Of a stretch of 64,000 bases of DNA, positions 11,285 through 20,757 are shown piece after piece (positions within the stretch are counted from its first letter, which is position 1; the number at the start of each line of letters is the position of its first letter). Location: contig NZ_BDAP01000003.1 of the NCBI RefSeq assembly GCF_001598915.1, positions 434,001 to 498,000 of the forward strand, read 5' to 3'. The stretch is from Williamsia muralis NBRC 105860. GTDB taxonomy: Bacteria > Actinomycetota > Actinomycetes > Mycobacteriales > Mycobacteriaceae. A program made the position numbers and the translations under genes. The notes under the pieces were generated by a model that was not told where the DNA came from, did no database searches, and saw only the letters and a program-made list of their open reading frames with translations.

Positions 11285-12628
11285 GTGAGCCCCGACACCG
11301 ACACTCCCACCGCAACCGATGAAGTTGTCGGCCTGGTCAGCAGGCTGATCCGCTTCGACACCAGCAACACCGGTGAGCTCGAGACCACCAAGGGCGAGGA
11401 AGAATGTGCCCGCTGGGTGCAGCAGCAACTCGAGGACGTGGGCTACCGGACCGAGTATGTCGAATCCGGCCAGCCCGGCCGGGGCAACGTCTTCGCAACC
11501 CTGCCAGGTAGCGACTCCACCCGGGGCAAGTTGTTGCTGCACACCCATCTTGATGTCGTACCGGCCGAGCCTGCCGATTGGAGCGTCCATCCGTTCTCCG
11601 GGTCTGTCGAGGACGGCTACATCTGGGGCAGGGGCGCGGTCGACATGAAGGACATGGTGGGAATGGCTTTGGCCCTTGCCCGGCAGTTCAAACGCGAAGG
11701 CACCGTTCCTCCTCGCGACATCGTGTTCGCCTTTCTCGCCGACGAAGAGGCCGGCGGCAAGTGGGGTTCGCACTGGCTGGTGGAACACCGGCCCGATCTC
11801 TTCGAAGGGGTCACCGAAGCTGTCGGTGAGGTCGGCGGTTTCTCTCTCACCGTCGACCGGCCCGACGGCGGACAAAAGCGCCTGTATCTCGTCGAGACTG
11901 CGGAAAAGGGAATTGCCTGGATGCGGCTGACGGCAACCGCAACAGCCGGTCACGGATCGTTTCTGCACGACGACAACGCCGTCACGATCTTGTCCGAGGC
12001 AGTCGCGAGGTTGGGCAGGCACACGTTCCCGTTGGTGATGACCGAATCGGTGTCGCAGTTCTTGGCCGCGGTGTCGGAGGAGTCCGGGCTCGAACTGCAC
12101 CCGGACACACCGGATTTGGAAACAGCCCTGTTCAAGATCGGCTCGATCGCCCGGATCATCGGAGCCACCCTGCGGGACACGGCCAACCCCACGATGCTCA
12201 ATGCCGGGTACAAGGCAAACGTCATTCCGCAGAAAGCCACCGCCGTGGTGGACTGCCGGGTATTGCCCGGGCGTCAGGCTGCCTTCGAAGCCGAGGTCGA
12301 CGCCCTCATCGGGCCACAGGTCACCAGGGAATGGGTCACGAAACTCGACTCGTACGAGACCACGTTCGACGGCGACCTCGTCGATGCGATGAATGACGCG
12401 ATCTTGGCCCACGATCCCGAAGGCCGCACCGTGCCGTACATGCTGTCCGGCGGCACCGACGCCAAAGCCTTTGCACGCCTGGGCATTCGGTGCTTCGGCT
12501 TCGCTCCGCTGAAACTGCCGACAGACCTCGATTTCGCCGCGCTGTTTCATGGAATCGACGAGCGGGTACCGGTGGAGTCGGTTCTGTTCGGTACCGATGT
12601 CCTCGAGCACTTCTTGCTCCACAGCTGA
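11285..12628 (+). CDS. M20-family metallopeptidase (dipeptidase/deacylase-like)
   Basis: 447 aa, cytosolic, matching mycobacterial Rv2141c in neighbourhood. The di-zinc site is intact: HTHLDVVPAEPADWSVHPFSG supplies the first His and Asp, GRGAVDMKDM the bridging Asp, ADEEAGGKWG the catalytic Glu pair, and TDAKAFARLGI plus FHGIDERV the C-terminal ligands. The inserted dimerisation domain is present. The exact peptide or acyl-amino-acid substrate cannot be told. The GTG start is the first possible in frame; the ATG at 11278 runs into a stop. AGGA at 11273-11276 can serve as ribosome site. Confidence 0.92.
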   Translation: MSPDTDTPTATDEVVGLVSRLIRFDTSNTGELETTKGEEECARWVQQQLEDVGYRTEYVESGQPGRGNVFATLPGSDSTRGKLLLHTHLDVVPAEPADWSVHPFSGSVEDGYIWGRGAVDMKDMVGMALALARQFKREGTVPPRDIVFAFLADEEAGGKWGSHWLVEHRPDLFEGVTEAVGEVGGFSLTVDRPDGGQKRLYLVETAEKGIAWMRLTATATAGHGSFLHDDNAVTILSEAVARLGRHTFPLVMTESVSQFLAAVSEESGLELHPDTPDLETALFKIGSIARIIGATLRDTANPTMLNAGYKANVIPQKATAVVDCRVLPGRQAAFEAEVDALIGPQVTREWVTKLDSYETTFDGDLVDAMNDAILAHDPEGRTVPYMLSGGTDAKAFARLGIRCFGFAPLKLPTDLDFAALFHGIDERVPVESVLFGTDVLEHFLLHS

Positions 12629-12676
12629 TGGCCGCACGCTTCAAGGATTGACCCCTACGGAAAGGACGCGAACGAC

Positions 12677-13219
12677 ATGTCGAGTTACAACCCGTACGAC
12701 GCACTACCTCACCTGCCCGGTTTCACCCTGACATCCGAGAGCATCACCGACGGCGCACCGCTCGGCAAGGCGCAGGTCTCCGGGATCATGGGAGCCGGCG
12801 GCGAGGACGTCTCGCCTCAGCTCAGCTGGTCCGGCTTCCCAGAGGACACCAAGAGCTTCGCGGTCACCGTCTACGACCCGGATGCTCCCACCGCCTCGGG
12901 ATTCTGGCATTGGGCAGTCGCGGACATCCCGGCGTCGGTCACGTCGCTCGACGCCGGCGTCGGTGATGGCGCCGACGGGTCACTTCCGTCCGGAGCCGTG
13001 ACCCTCAACAACGACGCCTCGGCGCCGCGGTTCATCGGCGCCGCCCCACCACCCGGGCACGGCCCGCACCGGTACTTCGTCGTGGTGCACGCGGTGGATG
13101 TCGAGAGTCTTGGGCTGCCCGATGGTGCGACGCCGGCCTACCTCGGATTCAATCTGTTCAGCCATGCGATCGGACGTGCCGTGATCCACGGCACGTACGA
13201 GCAGTCGGCCGGGGACTAG
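12677..13219 (+). CDS. YbhB/YbcL-type Raf-kinase-inhibitor-like (PEBP) protein
   Basis: 180 aa, phosphatidylethanolamine-binding-protein fold. Diagnostic segments are [20 protein letters not shown] and [15 protein letters not shown], which form the conserved anion pocket. No signal peptide is present, so it is cytosolic. Mycobacterial homologue Rv2140c sits in the same place beside pyrD. The function of bacterial members is poorly defined. A good ribosome site (GGAAAGGA) precedes the ATG, and the spacing of 48 bp allows co-transcription with the M20 peptidase. The TAG stop interlocks with the pyrD stop in CTAG at 13216-13219. Confidence 0.93.
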   Translation: MSSYNPYDALPHLPGFTLTSESITDGAPLGKAQVSGIMGAGGEDVSPQLSWSGFPEDTKSFAVTVYDPDAPTASGFWHWAVADIPASVTSLDAGVGDGADGSLPSGAVTLNNDASAPRFIGAAPPPGHGPHRYFVVVHAVDVESLGLPDGATPAYLGFNLFSHAIGRAVIHGTYEQSAGD

Positions 13220-14325
13220 TCGGACAAGGGTGCCGCGCTGCCGACCGCCTCGGTGATCGAGGTGTACCCGGCAGCGCGCACCCTGTCGGCCAGTCCTTGA
13301 TGAATGTGCTTGGCCCACAACGGACCGCCGTAGATGAAACCGGTGTAACCCTGAATCAGCGAGGCGCCGGCCCTGATGCGCTCCCAGGCCTGATCGGCGG
13401 TCTCGATGCCGCCCACGCTGACCAGCGTCAACCTGCCGCCCACCCGAGCGTGAAGTCGGCGTAGGACCTCCAGCGAGCGGTCTGCGAGCGGGGCGCCCGA
13501 CAACCCGCCTGCGCCCATCACCTCGACCTCATGCGCAGGGGTGGCCAACCCGTCCCGGCTGATGGTGGTGTTGGTGCAGACGATGCCCGCCAGCCCCAAT
13601 TCGACTGCCAGATCGGCGATTTCGTCGATGTCGTCGTCGGCGAGGTCGGGAGCGATCTTCACCAGTACCGGAATGTCCACCGACTCCTGTACCGCGGCAA
13701 GCAAGGGACGCAGGGAGGCCACGGCCTGAAGATCCCTCAGGCCCGGCGTGTTCGGCGAACTGACGTTCACGACGAGGAAGTCCGCCAGCGGTCCGAGTAG
13801 TCGAGCGCTGATCAGGTAGTCCTCGACCGCATCGTCGGCCGCGACAACCTTGGTCTTGCCGATGTTGGCACCGATGGGCACCATCGTCGTTGTCGTCTTA
13901 CGCTGTCTGAGCAGGTTGGCTGCCGCGCCCGCCCCATGATTGTTGAAGCCCATCCTGTTGATGAGCGCACGGTCGGCAGGCAGACGGAACAGCCGCGGTC
14001 CGGGGTTTCCGGGCTGAGCGGCACCGGTGACCGTACCGATCTCGGCGAATCCGAAACCGAGTGCACCCCAGGCGTCGATCGCCTCCGCGTTCTTGTCGAA
14101 TCCCGCGGCCAGCCCGAGCGGCGCGGGGAAGTCGATCCCGAAGACGCGCGACCGCAGTACCGGATCGTGGGTCACCAAGACGCGACCGGCAAGGAGGCGG
14201 AGCGGCTTGACCCGGCCCACCAAGTTGATGATCGCCGCTGCGACGCGGTGGATCCGCTCTGCCGGTACACGGAACATCAGTGCGAGGAGCAGCGGGTACA
14301 GCCGCCGATAGAGCGACTCGATCAC
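13216..14325 (-). CDS. pyrD: Quinone-dependent dihydroorotate dehydrogenase (class 2)
   Basis: 369 aa. Oxidises dihydroorotate to orotate in pyrimidine synthesis, passing electrons through FMN to the quinone pool. The N-terminal amphipathic extension typical of class 2 ([22 protein letters not shown]) docks it to the membrane. FMN and substrate segments are [62 protein letters not shown] and [19 protein letters not shown]. The GTG start overlaps the TGA of the upstream DUF5703 gene (GTGA), so this is the last cistron of a lipoprotein-DUF5703-pyrD operon. Confidence 0.97.
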   Translation of the reverse strand: MIESLYRRLYPLLLALMFRVPAERIHRVAAAIINLVGRVKPLRLLAGRVLVTHDPVLRSRVFGIDFPAPLGLAAGFDKNAEAIDAWGALGFGFAEIGTVTGAAQPGNPGPRLFRLPADRALINRMGFNNHGAGAAANLLRQRKTTTTMVPIGANIGKTKVVAADDAVEDYLISARLLGPLADFLVVNVSSPNTPGLRDLQAVASLRPLLAAVQESVDIPVLVKIAPDLADDDIDEIADLAVELGLAGIVCTNTTISRDGLATPAHEVEVMGAGGLSGAPLADRSLEVLRRLHARVGGRLTLVSVGGIETADQAWERIRAGASLIQGYTGFIYGGPLWAKHIHQGLADRVRAAGYTSITEAVGSAAPLSD

Positions 14326-14579
14326 GCGCTCAACCCGGTGTCGGGAAGGTCGGTCGGCGCCAGCCGTGGCCTGCGTCTACGGAGCAGGACCTTGCGGCTG
14401 CCGTCGGAATACAACCGCACCCGCGACAGCTCCCACCCCCCGAACTCCGCCTGGATCGACAGCCGCATCGATGCCGTCACCCGCGTCACGTCGGGCGGGA
14501 GGCGCAGGGGGACGTATTCGTAGTCGTCTGCCGACATATCCCATTCCCGCGGAAATCCGCGGTTGCGCTTACCTGCCAA
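14322..14579 (-). CDS. DUF5703 family protein
   Basis: 85 aa, basic, single-domain actinobacterial protein of unknown role ([51 protein letters not shown]). The TTG start is supported by GAGGTGA at a good distance; an ATG at 14537 (MSADDYEY) is the alternative. It lies 12 bp after the lipoprotein stop and overlaps pyrD by 4 bp. The conserved position before pyrD suggests only co-expression, not a known function. Confidence 0.8.
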   Translation of the reverse strand: MAGKRNRGFPREWDMSADDYEYVPLRLPPDVTRVTASMRLSIQAEFGGWELSRVRLYSDGSRKVLLRRRRPRLAPTDLPDTGLSA

Positions 14580-14591
14580 TCGAAAGTCACC

Positions 14592-15614
14592 TCACTGCTG
14601 GTCGGGGTTGATGATCTGCAGACCCTCACCACGGGCCGAGAGCAGATACACCGTTCCCGTCTTCGGGTCCACCACCATCGAGTTCGCCTGCCCGACTGTC
14701 TGGAACTGGCGTTGCTGAACCGGTGTCCCGGTGGACAACTCGTAGGCGGTGACCTTGTTGTTTCCGGTGGTGCTCACCCACGCCAGGTTGTGGGTGTCGT
14801 CGTAGTCTACGGCGTACGGTCCGAAGGCCACCGGATAGCGGAACTTGTTGACCAACGGGTCGCCGTTGAACGCCAGCAACTCGCCTCCACGGGTGTCGGT
14901 GGTCAGGAAACGCCCGAAGTGATCCACCGTGAGATTTGTCGCACCGTCGCCCGCACGGATAGCGACCCCGAGGTCGTCATCCGCCAAGTCGAGTTCGGTC
15001 ACCGACGACTGCGCACGGTCGAGAACAACCACCTGGCCGTCGTGTTCGGCGAGCGCATCCGCCCGGACGAGTCCGTCGATCGTCCCCGTGACCGCGCCTT
15101 GGGCGTCCACCCGCAGAATCTCACCACCCTCGGTACCGATGAAGGTCTCACCGGTCGAGCTCAGCAACGACGACACCGGGGTTCCCGGCACGTCGGTGGT
15201 CGTGATCGCGCCGTCTGCCGAATCGACGGTCAACATCGCGTCGGAGACAAGCACCTGCAGCTTCCCACCACTGAACGTCCCGAACCCGGATGCCCTGTCG
15301 GGCAACGTGACTGCGCGAGCAGGCACACTCCCGGCTGCCAGTCCGGCGGTGGGGTAGAAGAGAACCGTCCGCCCGTCGTCGGACAGCAGCGCGAGCTGGG
15401 AAGTGCTCGGGCAGAACGCCAGTGCAGTCCCGGCTCCGGGTACCGGTACGACAACACCGGCGGGCCGTTCGGACCCATCTGCCGCGGGTGCGGCGATCGG
15501 GGTCTGTGGGGTGATCGTCGGGACGTCCGGGGTCTCTTCCGAATCCGAGCAACCCGTCACCACGAGTGCCGCGACCATCATTGCCACGATCAGGCCTCTG
15601 CCGCGCACATTCAT
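14592..15614 (-). CDS. Beta-propeller-like lipoprotein (LppL-type)
   Basis: 340 aa. The signal peptide [22 protein letters not shown] ends in a lipobox with lipidated Cys22, followed by a Ser/Glu/Thr/Pro-rich spacer. The body reads as repeated short beta-blades with Val/Asp/Gly motifs of the YncE/NHL type, ending in [27 protein letters not shown]. The likely location is the outer face of the cytoplasmic membrane. Mycobacterial LppL sits next to pyrD in the same order. The ligand is unknown. An ATG at 15623 three codons upstream is an equally possible start. First gene of the operon with DUF5703 and pyrD; divergent from uppP. Confidence 0.85.
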   Translation of the reverse strand: MNVRGRGLIVAMMVAALVVTGCSDSEETPDVPTITPQTPIAAPAADGSERPAGVVVPVPGAGTALAFCPSTSQLALLSDDGRTVLFYPTAGLAAGSVPARAVTLPDRASGFGTFSGGKLQVLVSDAMLTVDSADGAITTTDVPGTPVSSLLSSTGETFIGTEGGEILRVDAQGAVTGTIDGLVRADALAEHDGQVVVLDRAQSSVTELDLADDDLGVAIRAGDGATNLTVDHFGRFLTTDTRGGELLAFNGDPLVNKFRYPVAFGPYAVDYDDTHNLAWVSTTGNNKVTAYELSTGTPVQQRQFQTVGQANSMVVDPKTGTVYLLSARGEGLQIINPDQQ

Positions 15615-15700
15615 GGGAACCATCTTGCTCGTTGACGACCGGGACATGGACGGCCGGGGGGAGTGCGCGTCGCTCGACAGGGGCGGGGCCGCACGTCCCG

Positions 15701-15706
15701 TAGCAT
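15701..15706 (+). promoter_or_regulatory. Putative near-leaderless -10 (TAGCAT) of uppP
   Basis: TAGCAT lies 8 nt before the GTG at 15715 and no Shine-Dalgarno sequence follows. Confidence 0.4.
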
Positions 15707-15714
15707 CGGCTGCC

Positions 15715-16557
15715 GTGACCGACTCGATGAGCTGGGCCCAGTCGATCGTCCTGGGTGCCGTGCAAGGCCTGACCGAATTTCTGCCCGTATCGTCCTCCGG
15801 CCACCTGCGCATCGTCTCGGAGGTGTGGTTCGGCGACGATGCCGGCGCGTCGTTCACCGCGGTGACCCAGCTCGGCACCGAGGCCGCGGTGCTGGTCTAT
15901 TTCGCCCGGGACATCGTCCGCATCATCGCGGCGTGGTTCCGCGGCCTGCGCCGCCCCGAAGCCCGGGATCTCGACTATCGGATCGGCTGGTATGTGATCA
16001 TCGCCACCATTCCGATCGGCGTCCTCGGCTTCTTGTTCAAAGATCAGATCCGCACCGGCGCACGCAACCTGTGGCTGATCGCCACCATGCTCATCGTCTT
16101 CTCCCTGGTGATCTTTCTGGCCGAACGGTACGGCGCCAAGAAACGACCGATCGAACAACTCACCCGGCGCGACGGCCTTGTCATGGGATTCGCGCAGTGC
16201 CTGGCGCTGATTCCCGGTGTCTCGCGGTCCGGTGCCACCTCGAGCGCCGGACTGTTCCTGGGCCTCGAGCGGGAAGCCGCGGTGCGCTTCTCCTTCCTGC
16301 TGGCCATCCCGGCCGTGACCGCGTCGGGGCTGTTCAGCCTGCCGGATGCATTCAGCCCGAGCGGCGACGGCATGCAGGCGAGTGGACCACAGCTACTGGT
16401 CGCCACCCTGGTTGCCTTCGTCATCGGCTTCGCCTCGATCGCCTGGCTGCTGAAGTTCGTCGCCAACCACTCCCTGAACTGGTTTGTCGCCTATCGGATC
16501 ATCCTCGGATTGGTCGTCATGGGCCTGCTCGCCGGTGGGGCGATCAGTGCCACCTGA
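15715..16557 (+). CDS. uppP: Undecaprenyl-diphosphatase (UppP/BacA)
   Basis: 280 aa integral membrane enzyme that dephosphorylates undecaprenyl (here probably decaprenyl) diphosphate to recycle the lipid carrier of peptidoglycan and arabinogalactan synthesis. Both catalytic signatures are present: Q17-GLT-E21 followed by FLPVSSSGH, and [20 protein letters not shown]. About seven hydrophobic segments are visible. The GTG at 15715 is preferred because of TAGCAT 8 nt upstream; ATG 15727 would drop four residues. It is followed by the histidine phosphatase gene after 81 bp. Confidence 0.97.
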   Translation: MTDSMSWAQSIVLGAVQGLTEFLPVSSSGHLRIVSEVWFGDDAGASFTAVTQLGTEAAVLVYFARDIVRIIAAWFRGLRRPEARDLDYRIGWYVIIATIPIGVLGFLFKDQIRTGARNLWLIATMLIVFSLVIFLAERYGAKKRPIEQLTRRDGLVMGFAQCLALIPGVSRSGATSSAGLFLGLEREAAVRFSFLLAIPAVTASGLFSLPDAFSPSGDGMQASGPQLLVATLVAFVIGFASIAWLLKFVANHSLNWFVAYRIILGLVVMGLLAGGAISAT

Positions 16558-16625
16558 GTCACCTGAACAGAATCCGTTCCTGTTCGGCGCTGCGTCCACA
16601 ACCGGGCGCAGTGCCCACGTCCGCC

Positions 16626-16631
16626 TAAGCT
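16626..16631 (+). promoter_or_regulatory. Putative leaderless -10 (TAAGCT) of the histidine phosphatase gene
   Basis: TAAGCT is 7 nt before the in-frame GTG at 16639. The same hexamer recurs before pafB. Confidence 0.5.
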
Positions 16632-16638
16632 GATTCGT

Positions 16639-17358
16639 GTGACGGTCATTCTGCTTCGCCATGGTCGATCGACGGCCAACACATCCGGGGTCCTGGCCGG
16701 TCGTACCGAAGGTGTGAACCTCGACGACCACGGCCGCACCCAGGCCGCCGCACTGATCGAACGATTGGGCGGGCTCAGCGGACTCGCCGCCGTCGTCCGA
16801 TCACCCCTGCAGCGGTGTGAACAGACGGTGGCGCCACTCGTCGAGCACTTCGGCTGTCCCGAGATCGTCGAGGACAGGCTCGTGGAGGTCGACTACGGCC
16901 AGTGGTCGGGGCGGCCGATCAAGGAACTCTTGTCCGAGCCGCTGTGGCGCGTGGTCCAGCAACAACCGTCCGCGGCCATCTTCCCGGGCGGGGAGGGGCT
17001 CGCGCAGGTGCAGTCACGCGCGGTGGCGGCAGTTCGTGAACTGGATGCCAGGTTCGCTGGAGAGGACGGCGCCGGTGTGTGGATCGCATGCACGCACGGC
17101 GACGTCATCAAGGCGGTGCTGGCCGACGCGATGGGCATGCATCTCGACGCATTCCAGCGGATCGTGGTCGAACCCGCGTCGGTGAGTGTGATCCGGTACA
17201 GCCTCGCCAGGCCGTACGTACACGCGGTGAACTGCACTTCTACGCTGCCGTCGATCCCGAGTGCGCCGAAACCGAGCGAAGCCGCGGAACAGAAACCCTC
17301 CGACTCCGGCGAACCACAGTCCGACGAGGCGGTGGTGGGTGGCTCGACGGGCACCTGA
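16639..17358 (+). CDS. Histidine phosphatase / phosphomutase-like (MSMEG_4193 family)
   Basis: 239 aa. The N-terminal LLRHGRST contains the phosphohistidine nucleophile H8. VEVDYGQWSGRPIKEL supplies the acid, and CTHGDVIKAVLAD the second His. It is the family that in actinobacteria travels with DUF3090 and SCO1664-family genes, as it does here. The substrate is unknown and the phosphomutase label in databases is only by similarity. The last ~40 residues are a Pro/Ser/Glu-rich tail (KPSEAAEQKPSDSGEPQSDE) without predicted fold. First gene of the 16.6-20.7 kb group leading to mshC. Confidence 0.9.
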   Translation: MTVILLRHGRSTANTSGVLAGRTEGVNLDDHGRTQAAALIERLGGLSGLAAVVRSPLQRCEQTVAPLVEHFGCPEIVEDRLVEVDYGQWSGRPIKELLSEPLWRVVQQQPSAAIFPGGEGLAQVQSRAVAAVRELDARFAGEDGAGVWIACTHGDVIKAVLADAMGMHLDAFQRIVVEPASVSVIRYSLARPYVHAVNCTSTLPSIPSAPKPSEAAEQKPSDSGEPQSDEAVVGGSTGT

Positions 17359-17424
17359 CCGCCACGGCGCGTGGGCCGCGTCCAGCGGCGACCTCGTGTC
17401 GTGGGCGAACCGCCATCAAATGGG

Positions 17425-17430
17425 GATAAT
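17425..17430 (+). promoter_or_regulatory. Putative -10 (GATAAT) upstream of the DUF3090 gene
   Basis: GATAAT stands 23 nt before the ATG at 17454, with an AAAGGGAGGT ribosome site in between, so this message has a leader. A convincing -35 was not found. Confidence 0.35.
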
Positions 17431-17453
17431 CGAACTCGGAAAAGGGAGGTGCC

Positions 17454-18119
17454 ATGGCCAGAGCGATACACGTCTTCCGTAGTCCCGACCGTTTCATCGC
17501 CGGAACGGTGGGCCAACCGGGCGACCGGACCTTCTATCTACAGGCTGTCCACGAGACACGCGTCATCAGCGTGATGCTCGAGAAGCAGCAGGTCCAGATA
17601 CTCGCCGACCGGATCGGCGCATTGCTCGAAGAAGTGCACCGCCGCTTCGGCACGCCACTGCCCGCGGAGTTGTCCCGGGTCGAAGACCTCAGCCCTCTCG
17701 TCATGCCGGTCGATGCCGAATTCCGGGTCGGCACGATGGGACTCGGCTGGGACTCGGAATCCGAGGCCGTGGTGGTAGAGCTCCTGGCCATCACCGAGGG
17801 TGAGTTCGACGAGAGTGTGGTGCTCGACGACACCGAGGACGGGCCCGATGCCGTCCGCGTGTTCCTCAGCACGGGCGCCGCGCGTGAGTTCGCGACCCGC
17901 TCGAGCCGCGTCATCTCTGCCGGCCGCGAACCCTGCCCGCTCTGTGGCGAACCGCTCGACAACGCCGGACACATCTGCGTCCGCACCAACGGGTACCGCC
18001 GGGACACCGAGTTCGGCCCCTCGCTCGAGTTCATCGATCCAGACCTCCTCGAGGGCATCGAGGACGACGAACCCGGCGACGAACCCGGGCCCGCCTCCGG
18101 CGACGAGCCGAGTCGGTAG
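17454..18119 (+). CDS. DUF3090 domain protein (zinc-knuckle C-terminus)
   Basis: 221 aa. It starts with the family motif AIHVFRSPDRFIAGTVGQPGDRTFYLQA. Near the C-terminus CPLCGEPLDNAGHICVRTNG resembles a treble-clef or zinc-ribbon site (CxxC plus H and C), followed by a very acidic tail (EGIEDDEPGDEPG). The biochemical role is unknown. It has the strongest ribosome site of the group, AAAGGGAGGT, and stops 6 bp before the SCO1664-family gene, so those two must be co-expressed. Mycobacterial homologue Rv2134c has the same neighbours. Confidence 0.92.
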   Translation: MARAIHVFRSPDRFIAGTVGQPGDRTFYLQAVHETRVISVMLEKQQVQILADRIGALLEEVHRRFGTPLPAELSRVEDLSPLVMPVDAEFRVGTMGLGWDSESEAVVVELLAITEGEFDESVVLDDTEDGPDAVRVFLSTGAAREFATRSSRVISAGREPCPLCGEPLDNAGHICVRTNGYRRDTEFGPSLEFIDPDLLEGIEDDEPGDEPGPASGDEPSR

Positions 18120-18125
18120 TCCACG

Positions 18126-18956
18126 GTGGCAGCACCCAGTGAGAAACCCGTCGATGTAGCAGAGGTGCTCGCCGAGGGCGACCTCGAACTGATCGGGCAG
18201 ATCCGGTCCGCCAGCAACGCCACCCTCGTGTGCGACGCAGTGGCCGGGGAGACCTCGGTCCGCTGCGTCTACAAGCCGGTGCGGGGCGAACAACCGCTGT
18301 GGGACTTCCCCGACGGCACGCTCGCCGGCCGCGAGGTCGCGTCGTATCTGGTGTCCGAGGCGTTGGGATGGTCGGTGATCCCGGTGACGCTGCTGCGCGA
18401 CGGACCCTTCGGCCCCGGGATGGTGCAGCGCTGGATCGACACCCCCGAGCCCAGCGACGGACTGCCCACGCGGCTCGACGTGGTCGACCTCTGCTCGCCG
18501 GACCTGGTGCCAGAGGGCTGGAAAGTGATCCTGTCGGCCATCGATGCCCGGGGTGAGGACGTGGTGCTCGTGCATGCCGACGACCCGCGACTGCAACGGA
18601 TGGCCGTACTCGACGTGCTGATCAACAACGCCGACCGCAAGGGCGGGCACGTCCTCGAAGGCCTCGACGGTCAGGTGTACGGCGTCGATCACGGCATCTG
18701 CCTGCACAGCGACGACAAACTCCGCACGGTCCTGTGGGGCTGGGCAGGCGAGAACGTCCCGGCGCACCTCCTCGAGGACGTCAGCGGCCTGCTCGACGCG
18801 CTGCGAGAGGAAACCTCACCGCTTCGGGAGAAGCTCAGCGGGCTCATCACCGCCGCCGAGATCGAGGCCCTCGCCACGCGTACGGCCATCATGCTCGGTG
18901 ACCCGGTGATGCCTGACGCGAACAGATCCAGGCCGATTCCCTGGCCGGCGTTCTGA
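18126..18956 (+). CDS. SCO1664-family protein, kinase-like
   Basis: 276 aa. Family motifs are CVYKPVRGEQPLWDFPDG (an invariant Lys in a beta-strand, as for ATP binding), REVASYLVSEALGW, GMVQRWI, then VLDVLINNADRKGGHVLEG and YGVDHGICLHSDDKLRTVLWGW. The order Lys / NxADR / VDHG resembles the catalytic Lys, the catalytic-loop Asp and the metal-binding Asp of PI3/4-kinase-like and HipA-like folds. Kinase activity is my inference, not established. The GTG start follows the DUF3090 stop by 6 bp. It sits between a phosphatase and mshC. Confidence 0.88.
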   Translation: MAAPSEKPVDVAEVLAEGDLELIGQIRSASNATLVCDAVAGETSVRCVYKPVRGEQPLWDFPDGTLAGREVASYLVSEALGWSVIPVTLLRDGPFGPGMVQRWIDTPEPSDGLPTRLDVVDLCSPDLVPEGWKVILSAIDARGEDVVLVHADDPRLQRMAVLDVLINNADRKGGHVLEGLDGQVYGVDHGICLHSDDKLRTVLWGWAGENVPAHLLEDVSGLLDALREETSPLREKLSGLITAAEIEALATRTAIMLGDPVMPDANRSRPIPWPAF

Positions 18957-19031
18957 GCGCCGTCGCCGCGCCGAGACCGCTCCGCCCGAGCGGAAGTTCG
19001 GCCCTGAAATCGGTTTCCCCCATCCCCGCCC

Positions 19032-19037
19032 TAAGGT
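19032..19037 (+). promoter_or_regulatory. Putative leaderless -10 (TAAGGT) of mshC
   Basis: TAAGGT is exactly 6 nt before the ATG at 19044. No Shine-Dalgarno sequence is present, so mshC seems to have its own leaderless promoter inside the gene group. Confidence 0.5.
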
Positions 19038-19043
19038 GTTGTC

Positions 19044-20336
19044 ATGCAGTCGTGGTCTGACACCGCCGTTCCGCCAGTACCCGGTAGAGGGCCGGCTCTA
19101 CGGCTCTATGACACCTCGGACCGTCAGGTGCGGCCGGTGACCCCCGGCCCCACGGCGACCATGTATGTGTGCGGCATCACACCTTATGACGCAACACATC
19201 TGGGTCACGCAGCCACCTACCTGACCTTCGATCTCGTCAACCGCGTGTGGCGCGACCTCGGTCATGATGTCCACTACGTCCAGAACATCACCGACGTGGA
19301 CGACCCCCTGTTCGAACGAGCGAACCGCGACGGGATCGACTGGGTGGATCTCGGTCAACGCGAGATCAACCTGTTCCGAGAAGACATGGCCGCGTTGCGT
19401 GTGCTTCCTCCTCGCGACTACATCGGTGCGGTGGAGTCCGTCGGCGAGGTGGTCGAGGTGGTCGACAAGCTGTTGGCCTCAGGCGCCGCCTACATCGTCG
19501 ACGACCCGCAATACCCGGACATCTACTTCCGGACCGACGCCACAGAGCAATTCGGATACGAATCGGGCTACGACCACGAGACGATGCAACGGTTCTTCGC
19601 CGAACGCGGCGGTGACCCCGATCGTCCGGGCAAGCGCGACCCCCTTGACGCCCTGGTGTGGCGTGCCGCCCGCGAATCCGAGCCGTCGTGGGACTCACCG
19701 CATGGCCGAGGCCGTCCGGGTTGGCACATCGAATGTGCTGCAATAGCTTTGAACCGGATCGGTGCCGAGTTCGATGTGCAGGGCGGGGGCAACGACCTGA
19801 TCTTCCCGCACCACGAGTTCTCCGCGGCGCATGCAGAGGCGCTGACCGGTGTGCGCCGATTCGCCAAACACTATGTGCACACGGGAATGATCGGACTCGA
19901 CGGCGAGAAGATGTCGAAGTCGCGAGGCAACCTCGTCTTCGTGTCCAAACTGCGGGCGGCACAAGTCGATCCGGCAGCGATCAGGCTTGGCCTGCTCACC
20001 GGGCACTACCGCACAGACCGGGCCTGGACCGACGACGTGCTCGCGGAGGCGACGTCGCGCCTGGATCGGTGGCGTCGTGCCGTGCAGCGTGGCGCCGGAC
20101 CGGACGCAGCCCCGACGATCGAGCGACTGCGTCAGCACCTCGCAGACGACCTCGACACCCCCAAGGCTCTCGCGGCAATCGATGCCTGGGCGGCCGACAG
20201 TCTCGACGGTCTGGGCAGTGTCGCCTCCGCGCCTGCCGATCTCGGTGCCGCCGTCGACGCCCTCCTCGGGGTCCCACTCACCGACACCGGGGCCGAAGGG
20301 TCGCCAATTGTTCTCACCGACAGCGAATCCCGCTGA
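19044..20336 (+). CDS. mshC: Cysteine:glucosaminyl-inositol ligase (mycothiol synthesis)
   Basis: 430 aa. Joins L-cysteine to 1-D-myo-inosityl-2-amino-2-deoxy-alpha-D-glucopyranoside with ATP, the penultimate step of mycothiol synthesis. It is a class I cysteinyl-tRNA-synthetase relative: C43 in [17 protein letters not shown] is the first zinc ligand, HLGHA the HIGH motif (52-56), KMSKS at 289-293. It is shorter than CysRS because the tRNA-binding end is absent, which with the neighbourhood separates it from cysS. Its presence shows a mycothiol-based redox economy. Confidence 0.96.
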   Translation: MQSWSDTAVPPVPGRGPALRLYDTSDRQVRPVTPGPTATMYVCGITPYDATHLGHAATYLTFDLVNRVWRDLGHDVHYVQNITDVDDPLFERANRDGIDWVDLGQREINLFREDMAALRVLPPRDYIGAVESVGEVVEVVDKLLASGAAYIVDDPQYPDIYFRTDATEQFGYESGYDHETMQRFFAERGGDPDRPGKRDPLDALVWRAARESEPSWDSPHGRGRPGWHIECAAIALNRIGAEFDVQGGGNDLIFPHHEFSAAHAEALTGVRRFAKHYVHTGMIGLDGEKMSKSRGNLVFVSKLRAAQVDPAAIRLGLLTGHYRTDRAWTDDVLAEATSRLDRWRRAVQRGAGPDAAPTIERLRQHLADDLDTPKALAAIDAWAADSLDGLGSVASAPADLGAAVDALLGVPLTDTGAEGSPIVLTDSESR

Positions 20337-20345
20337 CGGCTTCGG

Positions 20346-20351
20346 TAAGGT
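20346..20351 (+). promoter_or_regulatory. Putative leaderless -10 (TAAGGT) of the 102-aa gene
   Basis: TAAGGT ends 7 nt before the GTG at 20359, just after the mshC stop. The same hexamer precedes mshC. Confidence 0.45.
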
Positions 20352-20358
20352 TCCTCTC

Positions 20359-20667
20359 GTGGCCAACGTTCGAGAGATCGATCCCAGCACCGACGATGGC
20401 GTCTGGACCGTGGTGACCCGCACGTCGACCTATCTGCTGGACTTCGGTGAGATGACCCTGCTACGAGCTCCCGGCGTCGGTGGCACCGACGACGAGGACT
20501 GGGCCGTCAGTCGATTGCGCCGCGACTCCGAGGACATCCCTCTCCTGGGTGTGAAGTCGTGCCGGGTGGGGGAGTCGGCGCAATTCTGGGTGCGCGCCGC
20601 GGACGACCCCGATGTGCGCACCTGGCGTATCACCACACCGGTTGTCTCGATCGAGCGGATCTCCTGA
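20359..20667 (+). CDS. Small protein of unknown function downstream of mshC
   Basis: 102 aa, acidic, no signal peptide or membrane segment. It looks like a small all-beta domain (VWTVVTRTSTYLLDFGEMTLLRAPG ... IPLLGVKSCRVGESAQFWVRA ... WRITTPVVSIERIS). I do not recognise the family. The GTG at 20359 is chosen because of the TAAGGT hexamer and because upstream frame lies in mshC. The position 22 bp after mshC is compatible with read-through, but the private promoter suggests separate control. Confidence 0.7.
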   Translation: MANVREIDPSTDDGVWTVVTRTSTYLLDFGEMTLLRAPGVGGTDDEDWAVSRLRRDSEDIPLLGVKSCRVGESAQFWVRAADDPDVRTWRITTPVVSIERIS

Positions 20668-20696
20668 CCCGCCCCGACCGTGCCCGGAATCCCTCG

Positions 20697-20722
20697 ACGG
20701 TGCCGTCAGCGCTGACGACCGT
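20697..20722. terminator. Possible bidirectional hairpin between convergent genes
   Basis: CGTCAGC at 20704-20710 and GCTGACG at 20711-20717 form a perfect 14-bp palindrome, flanked by ACGGT and ACCGT that extend the pairing around a 2-nt bulge. It lies between the 102-aa gene and the convergent nirD. No T-run, so a weak call. Confidence 0.35.
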
Positions 20723-20757
20723 GTCTTCGTCCGCACGAGGGGCCCGATCGACGACCA

